41,732 nucleotides of DNA, from NCBI GenBank assembly GCA_030613185.1, contig JAUWMK010000001.1:1-41732 (forward strand). Reading direction: 5' to 3'. Source of the stretch: Promethearchaeum sp. (GTDB lineage Archaea; Asgardarchaeota; Lokiarchaeia; Sigyniarchaeales; Promethearchaeaceae). The notes beneath the pieces were generated by a model that made no database searches, was not told the origin of the DNA, and saw only the letters and a program-made list of their open reading frames with translations. The translations under genes and the position numbers were made by a program. Positions 8,006 through 16,908 of the stretch are shown here, piece by piece; positions within the stretch are counted from its first letter, which is position 1; every line of letters starts with the position of its first letter.

Positions 8006-8737
8006 ATGAATGAAGAAGACTATAACCCAATTATTGAAATAGAAAATCTTTCATTTGCCTATAAATCCGACAATTGGATAATTAAAGACGCTAATTTTAC
8101 TGTAAATAAAGGTGAAATTCTTGGAATTGCAGGTCCTTCAGGAATAGGAAAAACAACTTTGAGTCATATTTTTAAAGGAATTATCCCACATTCAATTCGG
8201 GGTAAATTAGAAGGAACTATTATATTAAACGGCTTAAATATTAAAAAATTGAGCATTTCAAAAATTGCGCGTTCAGTAGGAATGGTTTTTCAAAATTTAA
8301 ACGCACAATTGTTTAGCAATACTGTTAAAGAAGAGATTGAATTTGGATTAAAAAATCTAAAAATGGACCCTTCCTTGGCGATCCAAGCAATGAAGAAGCT
8401 AAAGATTGAAGATCTATCTGATAAATCACCGATGAACTTATCAGCAGGACAGAAACAGCGTGTCATCTTAGCTTCTATCATGGCTTTAAAACCAAAAATC
8501 TTAATCCTAGATGAACCATCAGTTTATTTGGATCCACCGAATAAAATTCGACTTAAAGAATGGTTAATAGAACAAAATCAAGAATTCCAAACAACTATAC
8601 TAATCGCCAGCAATGATCCATGGTTAATTGGTGAATTATGTGATGAAATTTTATTCTTCAAAAATAAATCAATAAAAAAAATTCATAAATCGGAAGTTAT
8701 GAATGAAAAAACAAGCTGGAGATGGTTATATACATGA
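8006..8737 (+). CDS. ECF transporter ATP-binding subunit (EcfA-like)
   Basis: A single ABC nucleotide-binding domain of 243 residues. Landmarks in order: Walker A GPSGIGKTT (43-51), Q-loop Q96 in VFQN, signature LSAGQ (145-149), Walker B ILILDE with D169-E170, and D-loop YLDP. The switch position that is normally His (THD/SHD) is Asn203 in ASND, a notable departure because that His stabilises the catalytic state. The gene overlaps ecfT by 16 bp, so translation is probably coupled. Only one ATPase gene is present, whereas many ECF systems have EcfA1 plus EcfA2 or a fused tandem. It would have to form a homodimer or borrow a partner from elsewhere. Confidence 0.88.
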   Translation: MNEEDYNPIIEIENLSFAYKSDNWIIKDANFTVNKGEILGIAGPSGIGKTTLSHIFKGIIPHSIRGKLEGTIILNGLNIKKLSISKIARSVGMVFQNLNAQLFSNTVKEEIEFGLKNLKMDPSLAIQAMKKLKIEDLSDKSPMNLSAGQKQRVILASIMALKPKILILDEPSVYLDPPNKIRLKEWLIEQNQEFQTTILIASNDPWLIGELCDEILFFKNKSIKKIHKSEVMNEKTSWRWLYT

Positions 8738-9318
8738 AGAAAGAGCATCGATATAAGTATGGAATTCATCCAGCTATTAAATTAGCGATTTTAATTGCCT
8801 TCACTATTATTACCTTCCATCCATTGTTTTATAATTATCGTTGGGGTTTTTTAATATTTGAAATCTTATTAGCGGTAATTATTCGCTTAAAATTTCAGTA
8901 TCTGAAAGGATTCATTAAATTCTTGCTAATAAATTTTCTCGGATTTTATTTTTTGTTTTATTTTATCGATTTTTCTTGGATCCAGGCACTAATACATCTT
9001 TTTGATTACATTCTAACCATTTCCATAATCTCTCTTCAAGCTTTCATTTTTTATGCAACAACGCCACCCTTTGAATTAATTATCGGACTGAAAACATTGA
9101 AAGTTCCTGCAAATATTGCTTTTGCAATTAGTATTGCGATTTCTTTTCTTCCTATTATTTCAAATGAAATTAGAGAAGTTTTAGTAATGCAGCAATCCAG
9201 AGGATATAAATTCAGATTATATAACTTAAAACCGATAATCATCCCAACTATCTTAGGAGTGATGGATTATTCCACAAACCTTGCGATGTCTTTAGAAGCG
9301 CGGGGTTTTAAAATTTAG
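8722..9318 (+). CDS. ecfT: ECF transporter transmembrane subunit EcfT
   Basis: 198 residues, slightly short for EcfT. Several membrane helices lie in the N-terminal two thirds (about 16-34, 36-54, 62-90, 94-112 and 130-145). The C-terminal coupling helices carry the two Ala-Arg-Gly-like motifs expected to contact the ATPases: SRG in VMQQSRGYKF and ARG in SLEARGFKI at the very end. It overlaps the ATPase gene by 16 bp. A second in-frame ATG at 8734 (MKKEHRYKYG) is an alternative start that would reduce the overlap to four bases. It completes an S-A-T transporter operon that converges with the helical-repeat gene on the other strand, seven bases away. Confidence 0.85.
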   Translation: MVIYMKKEHRYKYGIHPAIKLAILIAFTIITFHPLFYNYRWGFLIFEILLAVIIRLKFQYLKGFIKFLLINFLGFYFLFYFIDFSWIQALIHLFDYILTISIISLQAFIFYATTPPFELIIGLKTLKVPANIAFAISIAISFLPIISNEIREVLVMQQSRGYKFRLYNLKPIIIPTILGVMDYSTNLAMSLEARGFKI

Positions 9319-9324
9319 AAATTA

Positions 9325-10983
9325 TTAATCAAACATTATCCCACAAATTATTTCAAACAGCTTTTTTAACTCAGAGGAGTTTTCATGATTAAATAATTTA
9401 GTTGTATTTGGATTAAAATTAGATAATAAAACCGGTTCATTAGAATCTATGCATTTTGTAATATCTTGGCATATTTTACTATATTTTAAACCAGTTTTAG
9501 TATTCATCATATTTAACAGGTCTAATGCACTATTTGATTTATCTTCCTTTCTTAAGAATTTACATATAATACACACAAGGCCAAATGTATAAGCTTTCAT
9601 TGATTTTTTGCCGATTTCATTTTCTGATTTAGCTGCAATCCAATAATTCTTTTGAGCTAAATCCAGATAATTTTTCATTATTTCTGAGTTTTTTTTGGAT
9701 TGTTTTTTAGTATAAAAAGCAGCTTCTATAAACAAACTCCCTGCAACATAATGATTTTCTGATTTTTGTTCGATATCTGCAAGATTTTTAAGAAATTTAA
9801 CCAATTCATTATAGATATTTGTAGGTTTTACTTTAATGAATTGTATTAAGGATTCAGCAGAAATATAATTTAGAATTGTAGACTTAAGATTATTAGTTTC
9901 CAGAGCATTTTTTCCAGCTAGAATATATAAATCATAAGCTTTTGTATATTTTTTAAGGCCTTCAAACGTTTTTGCAGCATCTTCATAATTGGAAGCGGCT
10001 TCATTATATTTTTTAGATTCAAGATAATAATTACCTGATGCATAAAAGCAGCTAGCACTATCCAAAGAAAATTTAGAAGATTCTTTATAACATAAAGCTG
10101 CACCGCGATAATAAGAAGCTATTTGTGTCAATTCTAAATTGTTCATTAAGCCTTCTTTTGCCAGTTCAACATAAACTCCTGCTTCTTTACGTGAAAATTG
10201 CAAAAATTTTTCTTGGTTATTTAAGTTTCCATGTAAATTTTTTATAATTTGATATAGCTGGGAAAGAAGAATATAATCTTGTTTAGCTTCATTTTCTGAT
10301 GCTTCTTTTGAAAAAAAATCAAGGGCTTTATACGTTATATTCTGCGATTCCTTTGAATTTTGCATATTATCATACGCTGATTTCAATATATTGTATGCAT
10401 TTGCAATGATAGAATAATCTTTAATATTTTTACCAATATTTATGGCGGTTTCTGCTGAAGAAATTACATTTGGAAAATCGTTAATTTTCTCATATAGAAT
10501 TGAAAGGGTTTGATACTTACCACAGAGTTCTCGAAAATTCCCGCTAACTTTTAGAATTTCGATCTGATTTTGTATTAATTCAATTGCTTTCTGAATATAC
10601 TTTAATTCTTCTTGATGATTTTGCAATTTTTTGATAAAAATATTTGCGATTTTCAAAGATACGTTGGTTGCATCTTGAATCGCACCTTGTTTTATTTTTT
10701 TATTTAAACTCAAGATATAATATTCTAAGGCTTTTTGATATATATCGCGAGATTCTTTAGGGTGATATTCTTCAAAATAATAAGCTGCAATAAATAATCG
10801 ACCAGCAGCTTCGTAATAATCACCCCTTTTTGCAACAAGATCAGAATAATTTAATAATTTTGATAGAAAATCGAATAATTTCAGATCTTTTCGATCTTGG
10901 GTAGCTTTTTGAATTTTGATCAAGCTATTTTTAACAAATGCAATAAGTTCTTCTTGCTCTTCAAAAACGAAATCCTCTTCCAT
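9325..10983 (-). CDS. Alpha-solenoid protein with TPR/SNAP-like helical repeats
   Basis: 552 residues, almost entirely helical, with many TPR-like helix pairs such as YYEAAGRLFIAAYYFEEY near residue 57, AIELIQNQIEIL, CFYASGNYYLESKKYNEAAS near 310, and KTFEGLKKYTKAYDLYILAG. The spacing and the AAxxYxxAAxxF pattern in the central part recall alpha-SNAP-like repeats, a type often noted in Asgard archaea. There is no signal peptide and no enzymatic motif, so it is probably a cytosolic scaffold or adaptor. It is divergent from the MoaD/ThiS-like gene (about 140 bp apart) and converges with ecfT. SNAP homology is a suggestion; generic TPR is the safe call. Confidence 0.7.
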   Translation of the reverse strand: MEEDFVFEEQEELIAFVKNSLIKIQKATQDRKDLKLFDFLSKLLNYSDLVAKRGDYYEAAGRLFIAAYYFEEYHPKESRDIYQKALEYYILSLNKKIKQGAIQDATNVSLKIANIFIKKLQNHQEELKYIQKAIELIQNQIEILKVSGNFRELCGKYQTLSILYEKINDFPNVISSAETAINIGKNIKDYSIIANAYNILKSAYDNMQNSKESQNITYKALDFFSKEASENEAKQDYILLSQLYQIIKNLHGNLNNQEKFLQFSRKEAGVYVELAKEGLMNNLELTQIASYYRGAALCYKESSKFSLDSASCFYASGNYYLESKKYNEAASNYEDAAKTFEGLKKYTKAYDLYILAGKNALETNNLKSTILNYISAESLIQFIKVKPTNIYNELVKFLKNLADIEQKSENHYVAGSLFIEAAFYTKKQSKKNSEIMKNYLDLAQKNYWIAAKSENEIGKKSMKAYTFGLVCIICKFLRKEDKSNSALDLLNMMNTKTGLKYSKICQDITKCIDSNEPVLLSNFNPNTTKLFNHENSSELKKLFEIICGIMFD

Positions 10984-11125
10984 TTTCCATCAATATGATC
11001 TATTCTTAATGAAAAAAATATGAGATTTATCAAAAAATTTTGTATTTCTTGCATAATAAATCAACACATTTTAATTTGTAAAATATATTTAATTAATTAG
11101 TAAAATACATTGAAAGGTGAAAAAA

Positions 11126-11335
11126 ATGGAAAACTTAACTAAATTACAATCGACTGGGAGTCTAAAGTCCTACCGCGTTAAAACTTCACGAACAGTAGCA
11201 GATCTACTTAAAGATCTTAAGTTAGAATCAAAATTCTTTGCAATCCTTGTAGACGGCAAAAAGGTTGATCTAAATGATAAAATCGAGGAAGGATCAGATA
11301 TAGTCATCCTCCCACGAATCGCTGGCGGATTTTAA
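11126..11335 (+). CDS. Ubiquitin-fold sulfur carrier, MoaD/ThiS/SAMP-like, ending Gly-Gly-Phe
   Basis: 69 residues with a beta-grasp pattern: an early strand, a helix with VADLLKDLKL, the turn FFAILVDGKKVDLNDKIEEG, and the closing strand IVILPRIAGG. A GTG at 11117 would add three codons, but it sits within a strong GGTGA (11116-11120) five bases before the ATG at 11126, so the ATG is the start. Family members are activated at a C-terminal Gly-Gly for sulfur transfer or protein conjugation. Here one Phe follows, so the mature tail would need trimming, as seen with ubiquitin-like precursors. No E1-like or JAMM peptidase gene is in the window. A molybdopterin role, a thiouridylation role and a conjugation role are all possible. 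Confidence 0.8.
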   Translation: MENLTKLQSTGSLKSYRVKTSRTVADLLKDLKLESKFFAILVDGKKVDLNDKIEEGSDIVILPRIAGGF

Positions 11336-11433
11336 TTCCAATATGATTTATATTTTTTTTTTTTAACTTCTTTATTATTCTAATCTAAATAGGAGTGATA
11401 CGTATATCTTTTATCCTTTAACGAAAAAACAGC

Positions 11434-12342
11434 TCAAATCTCCAAATTTTCTTCTTTTTTTGATTCTATAATAAAAACAGAAATAATTACAATAATGCAA
11501 CCCACTATGATACGCCAATTGATCTCTTCATCTAAAACAAGAATACTAGTGAATATCCCAATTACTGGAATTAGAAAACCAATTAATACAAGATTTTCAG
11601 AGGGGATTTCTTCATTGGAAAGAGCAATTGTGTAAAACAAAGTTGCTACTCCGCTACAAATTATTCCCAAATATGCAATAACACTCCAATCTAAAACACT
11701 CAGAAGTTTAATCTGTTCAACCATCCCGAATCCAAAAGATAAAGGCACTAATAGGAAGCATACCCAAATAAAAACTGAAAAAGTTACAAATTGAGGGTTT
11801 TCTTTTATGCTAATATTGCGGTTGAAAACAATATACAAAGACCATATGAAAAATGAAAGAAGGGTTAATAAATCCCCAATTATTGTTGTTGAAGAGATTT
11901 GCAAGTTATCGTTCAACATAATGAGAAGAACTCCTAAGAATCCTGTTATCATGCTGAATACAAAGATTTTTGTAGGTTTGTGGTGATAAAGGATGAAATT
12001 AATAAAAACAACAAAAAATGTCGTTGTATTGCTTATAATTGTTTGATTAATTGCTGTTGTATAACTCACTCCAAAATATTGAATGATATATGAAGAAGCA
12101 TATAATATCATCCCCAGTATTAATAGATGCCAGAAATTACGCTTGAACATTAAAAACCATTCTTTGATTTGTTTTGTAGATATAATATATCCAAAACAAA
12201 ACAATAATGCAAAGGACATTCTTAAAGCGAGAAAAACAATTGGATTTATTGATTTATCAATGATATATTTAGAGAATGGAAATGCAGTTCCCCAGAAAAT
12301 CATGGTAATAATCGAAAGTATATAAGACGTCCTTTTTTTCAT
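11434..12342 (-). CDS. EamA/DMT-family membrane transporter
   Basis: 302 residues with about ten hydrophobic helices in two similar halves. The N-terminal start RTSYILSIITMIFWGTAFPF is typical of EamA proteins, and the second half restarts near ISSTTIIGDLLTLLSFFIWS (about residue 150). These proteins export or exchange metabolites such as amino acids or nucleosides. The substrate is not readable. The C-terminus is short and charged (ESKKEENLEI). It lies on the same strand as tRNase Z, downstream of it by 61 bp, and may be co-transcribed. Confidence 0.85.
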   Translation of the reverse strand: MKKRTSYILSIITMIFWGTAFPFSKYIIDKSINPIVFLALRMSFALLFCFGYIISTKQIKEWFLMFKRNFWHLLILGMILYASSYIIQYFGVSYTTAINQTIISNTTTFFVVFINFILYHHKPTKIFVFSMITGFLGVLLIMLNDNLQISSTTIIGDLLTLLSFFIWSLYIVFNRNISIKENPQFVTFSVFIWVCFLLVPLSFGFGMVEQIKLLSVLDWSVIAYLGIICSGVATLFYTIALSNEEIPSENLVLIGFLIPVIGIFTSILVLDEEINWRIIVGCIIVIISVFIIESKKEENLEI

Positions 12343-12403
12343 ATGAAATTATATGATTTTTTTCAGTTTTATATCTTCTCAAAAAAAAAATTAAATCTTT
12401 CTA

Positions 12404-13417
12404 TTATTCTAATTTAATTTCAAATGACATAAGGTCTTTAGCAGCCCGAGTATTGGCGAAAATTTCTTTGGCTTCTGCTTCTAAAGTGCCAATATTTTTA
12501 TATCTCGACGAGAAATGGGTTAAAATTAATTGTTTTACATTAGCTTCTTTTGCAGCTTCAGCTGCCATTTTGCTTGAGAGGTGTAATTTTTCTTTGGCAA
12601 GATCTTCGTCCAGCTCGGCATACGTAGATTCACAAATAAAAACAGTTGCATTTTTAGCTAACTCAATAAGCTCAGAACATTTTCCAGTATCAGCGCTATA
12701 TGCAATTATACGCCCAGGTCGTTTTTCAGTAACTATTCCTTCCTTGACAGGATCTATGGTATCGCCGTTTAATTCAATATTTTGACCATCTTGCATTATA
12801 CCCCATAATCTTCCTTTTGGAATATTCAATTCAAGTGCCCTATCAGGATCAAATTTTCCATCAAGATCTGCTTCTTCAAATCGAAAACCCATGGTAGGAA
12901 CACTGTGATCCATCCACATTCCTTTGATTTTATAATCCTTGTTTACAAATATATCACTAGAAGTATGTTGGATAATATGACGATGAATATTTTCTGATAA
13001 GAAATAACTATAATGAGTCATCATCATCTGTCCAGGGGGAGTGTCAATCCTTGGATATTGCACTTCAATTAATGTCAAAGGGTATTTTGCTGCCCGTAAT
13101 CCGACAAAATGATAATGTGAAAGTAAGAATGAAGCGATTCCATATGGCCCAATTATTCTAAGAGGAGCAGTTCTTTCATTTAAATGAAATCTAAAAAGCA
13201 GACCTGGGAGACCCAGCACATGATCTCCGTGTAAATGACTAATTAAAATAGTAGTTGGTGTGTTAAATTTTAGTTTGGCTGCTTCAAATCGCCTTTGTAC
13301 ATCTTCACCAGCATCAAAAATCAATAGCTCTCCACTATCTAATCGAAGAGAAAACGATGAGAGATTTCTATCTTGAGTTGGAGTAGCAGCTGACACTCCG
13401 AGAAAAGTTATGTTCAT
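12404..13417 (-). CDS. rnz: Ribonuclease Z (tRNase Z), tRNA 3'-end endonuclease
   Basis: A metallo-beta-lactamase-fold nuclease that removes the 3' trailer from tRNA precursors in the cytoplasm. This matters here because the window's tRNA has no encoded CCA. The zinc motif HLHGDH (H61, H63, D65, H66) follows the ILIS strand; further ligands lie in DHSVPTMG, YSADTGK and LTHFSSRY near the C-terminus. 337 residues is close to the short-form tRNase Z. A TTG at 13420 could extend the start by one codon, but AAGGAG at 13426-13431 is correctly spaced (eight bases) for ATG at 13417. The small gene upstream on the same strand may share its transcript. Confidence 0.93.
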   Translation of the reverse strand: MNITFLGVSAATPTQDRNLSSFSLRLDSGELLIFDAGEDVQRRFEAAKLKFNTPTTILISHLHGDHVLGLPGLLFRFHLNERTAPLRIIGPYGIASFLLSHYHFVGLRAAKYPLTLIEVQYPRIDTPPGQMMMTHYSYFLSENIHRHIIQHTSSDIFVNKDYKIKGMWMDHSVPTMGFRFEEADLDGKFDPDRALELNIPKGRLWGIMQDGQNIELNGDTIDPVKEGIVTEKRPGRIIAYSADTGKCSELIELAKNATVFICESTYAELDEDLAKEKLHLSSKMAAEAAKEANVKQLILTHFSSRYKNIGTLEAEAKEIFANTRAAKDLMSFEIKLE

Positions 13418-13486
13418 CAAATAAGCTCCTTGTTTTTTTTTTTTTATATTACTTTAATTATTTTTAAGAACCTTGTTTTATATTTT

Positions 13487-13711
13487 TTAAGTTCTTTTTA
13501 GATCATCAAATAATTTCTTTAAATTTCGTTGATATTTATAAACCATAGGAACACCTTGCATATCGGGATGTTTTTTAGTATCTAAAGAGTATGAAAGAGG
13601 ATGTACTAATTCATCAAGGGGAGCATCGTTATCGTTCATTAATTGAGGTTTAACAGAGCCACTGAGAACTTTCATAAATTCTCTTTTTGTTAATTCAGAT
13701 TCTTTTTCCAT
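13487..13711 (-). CDS. Small conserved-looking hypothetical protein
   Basis: 74 residues, charged at both ends, with a central Pro/Asp-rich stretch (NDNDAPLDELVHPLSYSLDT) and a basic C-terminus (YKYQRNLKKLFDDLKRT). I recognise no domain and see no membrane segment or zinc ligands. It has codon use like its neighbours, begins with ATG, and lies 69 bp upstream of tRNase Z on the same strand. It is divergent from the kinase gene (84 bp). It is possibly a small regulator or RNA-binding protein, but nothing in the sequence shows this. Confidence 0.55.
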   Translation of the reverse strand: MEKESELTKREFMKVLSGSVKPQLMNDNDAPLDELVHPLSYSLDTKKHPDMQGVPMVYKYQRNLKKLFDDLKRT

Positions 13712-13795
13712 GATTATTTTATATTATTTTCAGAAACAAAAATAATTTACTATGAAACAAATTTTTTAGTTCAAAGAATTATTATAAAATAGGCA

Positions 13796-15721
13796 ATGTC
13801 GACCAATGAAAAGCAATTTTATCAATGTGAAAAATGTAAAAGTATTTTTTTGTTTGAACCTGAAAGTTCAATTTCATGCAAAAATTGCGGCCATGCAAAA
13901 TTAGGCCCAATTGATGGTAGATTTATACTTAGATGTAAGAAATGTGGATTAACTCAGAATAAACGAGCATTTGCAAATTTGCATGGAAAAAATGCAATAA
14001 AGTGTCAATCTTCTACATGCAACGGGTCAATTAAACTAATTCAATTAAGAAAACGAGGCACTGCTTCATCTCCAATTGCAGTCCAACCAAAACAACCCCC
14101 ATCACCAAAGATAAATCTAGGAAAGTCCATAATTCAAACATTAAAAGAAGTTCATCCTCCTGTACCTAAAAGAAGACAATTAACTAAGAAAATGAAACAT
14201 GAGAAAAAACCATTTGTAGATGATTATATACCCTTTCCTTCAGTAGACGTCCCTAAAGAAAAAATTTCCGAAGAATCTTTTATTCCTTTTCCCTCTTCTG
14301 CCCCTAAACCTCAAGTAAAATCATTACCAACAATTTCTCAAATTAAGGATCATCCAGGGATACAAATTGGAGATCGACTAAAATTAAATGATGTTATCCA
14401 TGAAATTACAGCAAAAATTGGAATTGGTGGTATGGGAGCAGTGCATTTGGCACGAGATATTAATACGAAAAAAATGGTAGCATTAAAAGAGTTTTTTTAC
14501 ACGCGCTATCATGACCCAGAAAGCGGTAACAACTTTTGCAACAAATATTGGCTTAGAGAAGCCCAAATCACTAAAATTCAGAGTAGCTCCCCTGAAATCT
14601 CAATGCATCTTTTAGGATCTCTAAAACTTGAACAATTTCCAATACCAGAATACTATATTTTCCTTGAATATATTGACGGAATTGCTTTAGATAAATGGTA
14701 TACAGAACGCTATAAAAATTTGGGACAATTAAATATCAAAGAATTACGAATGTTGATAAAAGATATTTTAATGCCGATTGCAAGACACATGTATTACGTT
14801 CATCAAAAAGGGATAGTTCACCGTGATCTTACTGTTCAAAATACAATAATATTAAATAAAAGATATTCAGAAGAATACAAACCCGTTATTATAGATTGGG
14901 GGGTTGCTAAAGAAGTTGGAATAGATAATATGTACAGCCCTAGAAAACCTTATTACGTATCATCTGCACCAGAAGCTACGGGAATAAGAAATAGAGGAAC
15001 ACCACCAGAAATAATGGCAGGATTTGAACCTATTGCAGCATCTGATATATATATGTTTGGACATATGATGTTTTATCTATTTAGCGGAGGCCATTATGCA
15101 AGTGCAGCTGCAACAAATGAAGATTTTGTCCTTCATCCGGGAGATTATAATCCAGATTTACCTCCAGATTTTACAAGATTAGTGGAATATTGCACTCAAT
15201 ACGAACCTGCTGATCGGATGGAGAACATGGTTAAAGTATATGATGCTTTGAAATGGCTATATGATGGCACTTTAAGATATGAAAAACATGGAAACGATGA
15301 AATAAAAACTCAATTTTACTTGTATTGTGATTATAATGATGCTTTCATACCACTTCCAGAAAAAAAAGTAATGAGAATTGGAAGAGATGAAATCATCGCT
15401 GCAGGAAAGAATCATGAAATGGACGGTCATCTTTATAATGCTCTGATCCCTGCTTCCGAGGGAAAATTTTCATTCGAATTATATATAGAAGGAAATTATG
15501 CTTATATTCACGATAATTTTTCAAAATTAGGTTCGTTTATTTCTAAACTAACTTCAACAAATCAACAGGTTTACAACAATGTTCCAATTAAAGGTTTAGA
15601 TAATGTAGTTATTCAATTATCTGAAGCCAATATAGGTAAAACCACCATTGAAATTCCGTTTGTAGCCCCAGATGGTCAAACTTATAGAATAACTTTTAAA
15701 ATAGTTGATAAAAAGGGATAA
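13796..15721 (+). CDS. Ser/Thr protein kinase with N-terminal zinc ribbons and C-terminal FHA-like domain
   Basis: 641 residues. Residues 8-80 hold two zinc-ribbon modules (C11/C14 with C28/C31, and C47/C50 with C70/C75). A Pro/Lys-rich linker (about 85-180) contains two copies of an IPFPS motif (145-149 and 163-167). The kinase core spans about 195-490: Gly-loop GIGGMGAV, Lys231 in VALK, Glu255 in LREAQ, catalytic loop HRDLTVQN (D344, N349), DWG in place of DFG (D367), and TPPE for APE. All residues needed for activity are present. The tail 525-640 has an FHA-like opening, VMRIGRDE, and a beta-rich pattern, without a clear SxxH. It is followed 15 bp later by a PPP phosphatase, so the two probably form an opposed kinase/phosphatase pair. 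Confidence 0.88.
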   Translation: MSTNEKQFYQCEKCKSIFLFEPESSISCKNCGHAKLGPIDGRFILRCKKCGLTQNKRAFANLHGKNAIKCQSSTCNGSIKLIQLRKRGTASSPIAVQPKQPPSPKINLGKSIIQTLKEVHPPVPKRRQLTKKMKHEKKPFVDDYIPFPSVDVPKEKISEESFIPFPSSAPKPQVKSLPTISQIKDHPGIQIGDRLKLNDVIHEITAKIGIGGMGAVHLARDINTKKMVALKEFFYTRYHDPESGNNFCNKYWLREAQITKIQSSSPEISMHLLGSLKLEQFPIPEYYIFLEYIDGIALDKWYTERYKNLGQLNIKELRMLIKDILMPIARHMYYVHQKGIVHRDLTVQNTIILNKRYSEEYKPVIIDWGVAKEVGIDNMYSPRKPYYVSSAPEATGIRNRGTPPEIMAGFEPIAASDIYMFGHMMFYLFSGGHYASAAATNEDFVLHPGDYNPDLPPDFTRLVEYCTQYEPADRMENMVKVYDALKWLYDGTLRYEKHGNDEIKTQFYLYCDYNDAFIPLPEKKVMRIGRDEIIAAGKNHEMDGHLYNALIPASEGKFSFELYIEGNYAYIHDNFSKLGSFISKLTSTNQQVYNNVPIKGLDNVVIQLSEANIGKTTIEIPFVAPDGQTYRITFKIVDKKG

Positions 15722-15736
15722 AAAAGGATTAAAAAA

Positions 15737-16888
15737 ATGAATGATACTACTTCGAATCAAAATTCAAATGAACTTCGTGATATTTTATATTCAATTGCGC
15801 GCCAAGAAAGACCAGATTTTGTTTGGCAATGGTTTTTTCGATATTTTGCAGGAGCAGGATTAAATCCTGAACGATATTTTAAGAATGAACCAAATGATCT
15901 TCTTGAAAATTATTTCACACTATTCTCAATGGCTATGGAACTGTTAAAGAGCAAGTATTCACGAGGTGTTTATAATAAATTTATCAGAGACGAAAATCCT
16001 TCAAATTCTACTTATTATTTTATTGGTGACACTCATGGAAGTTTTATTGATACATACCAAATTATAGATTATCTTATCAAGGCTTTTCAAGTTAATTCAA
16101 AGATTAAAGTTGTTTTTTTGGGCGATTTTATTGATCGCAATCCATTTGACCTTCAAAATTTATCATTTATTTTGTCATTTTGGATACTTTTTCCAGAAAA
16201 TGTTTTTTTAATTCGAGGAAATCATGAAGACTCATCTGTTTGCTCTAGATATGGCTTTTCTCAACATCTTTTTGATAAAGCAGGATCAAAGGAACGTTTT
16301 ACACCAATTTGGGAACTTATTATTGAGTTTTTTAGCAAACTCCCACTTGGTTTCTCGTGCAAAGTTGGTGATAAGAAGATTTTTGCAATACATGGTGGAA
16401 TTCCATTTGACGTTAATAATTACCGTCCCTTAAAAATGCAAGATATCGAAACTGGATTGAATTGTTATCAAAAAGAACATTTCGATATGGATACACTTTC
16501 ACAAACTATGTTATGGGCAGACCCTGATCCCAAACTTTTTGAAGGTGTTGCCCCTAATCCAAAAACAGGAAGACCACGTTTTTCTAAGCAAGCTTTCAAT
16601 GATTTCATGAGATTAAATCAATTTGATTTACTAATAAGAGGCCATCAAAAATTTTCAACAGGATATAATTTGCTTTGGAATAATCGATTAATAACTCTTT
16701 TTTCCACTTCAACATATGACGGAAGAAAGATTGGTAAAGCAAAATTCCTCAGAGTTCATCCAGAAATTGATTATGAACAATTTGGAGAAGAGAAACTTGG
16801 AAGAGGATATGGTATTTTAGATGTAAATACTGACTTCTTAAACAGTCAAATAATCAAATATTATCAAGGAAAAATAACTCAAAATTAA
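15737..16888 (+). CDS. PPP-family (PP1/PP2A-like) protein phosphatase
   Basis: 383 residues. The three metal motifs of Ser/Thr phosphatases are GDTHG (97-101), GDFIDRN (129-135; the usual last Gly is Asn) and RGNHE (160-164). Later metal ligands are the His in IHGGIP and the His of IRGHQ. A helical N-terminal extension of about 90 residues precedes the catalytic core. It is downstream of the kinase by 15 bp and upstream of a UPF0282 metallo-beta-lactamase protein by 20 bp, forming a three-gene operon. It most likely removes phosphate from Ser/Thr (possibly Tyr) targets of the adjacent kinase. A second copy with the same Asn substitution lies at 25242-26543. Confidence 0.88.
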   Translation: MNDTTSNQNSNELRDILYSIARQERPDFVWQWFFRYFAGAGLNPERYFKNEPNDLLENYFTLFSMAMELLKSKYSRGVYNKFIRDENPSNSTYYFIGDTHGSFIDTYQIIDYLIKAFQVNSKIKVVFLGDFIDRNPFDLQNLSFILSFWILFPENVFLIRGNHEDSSVCSRYGFSQHLFDKAGSKERFTPIWELIIEFFSKLPLGFSCKVGDKKIFAIHGGIPFDVNNYRPLKMQDIETGLNCYQKEHFDMDTLSQTMLWADPDPKLFEGVAPNPKTGRPRFSKQAFNDFMRLNQFDLLIRGHQKFSTGYNLLWNNRLITLFSTSTYDGRKIGKAKFLRVHPEIDYEQFGEEKLGRGYGILDVNTDFLNSQIIKYYQGKITQN

Positions 16889-16908
16889 TTTAATTCATAG
16901 TTTTTGAT

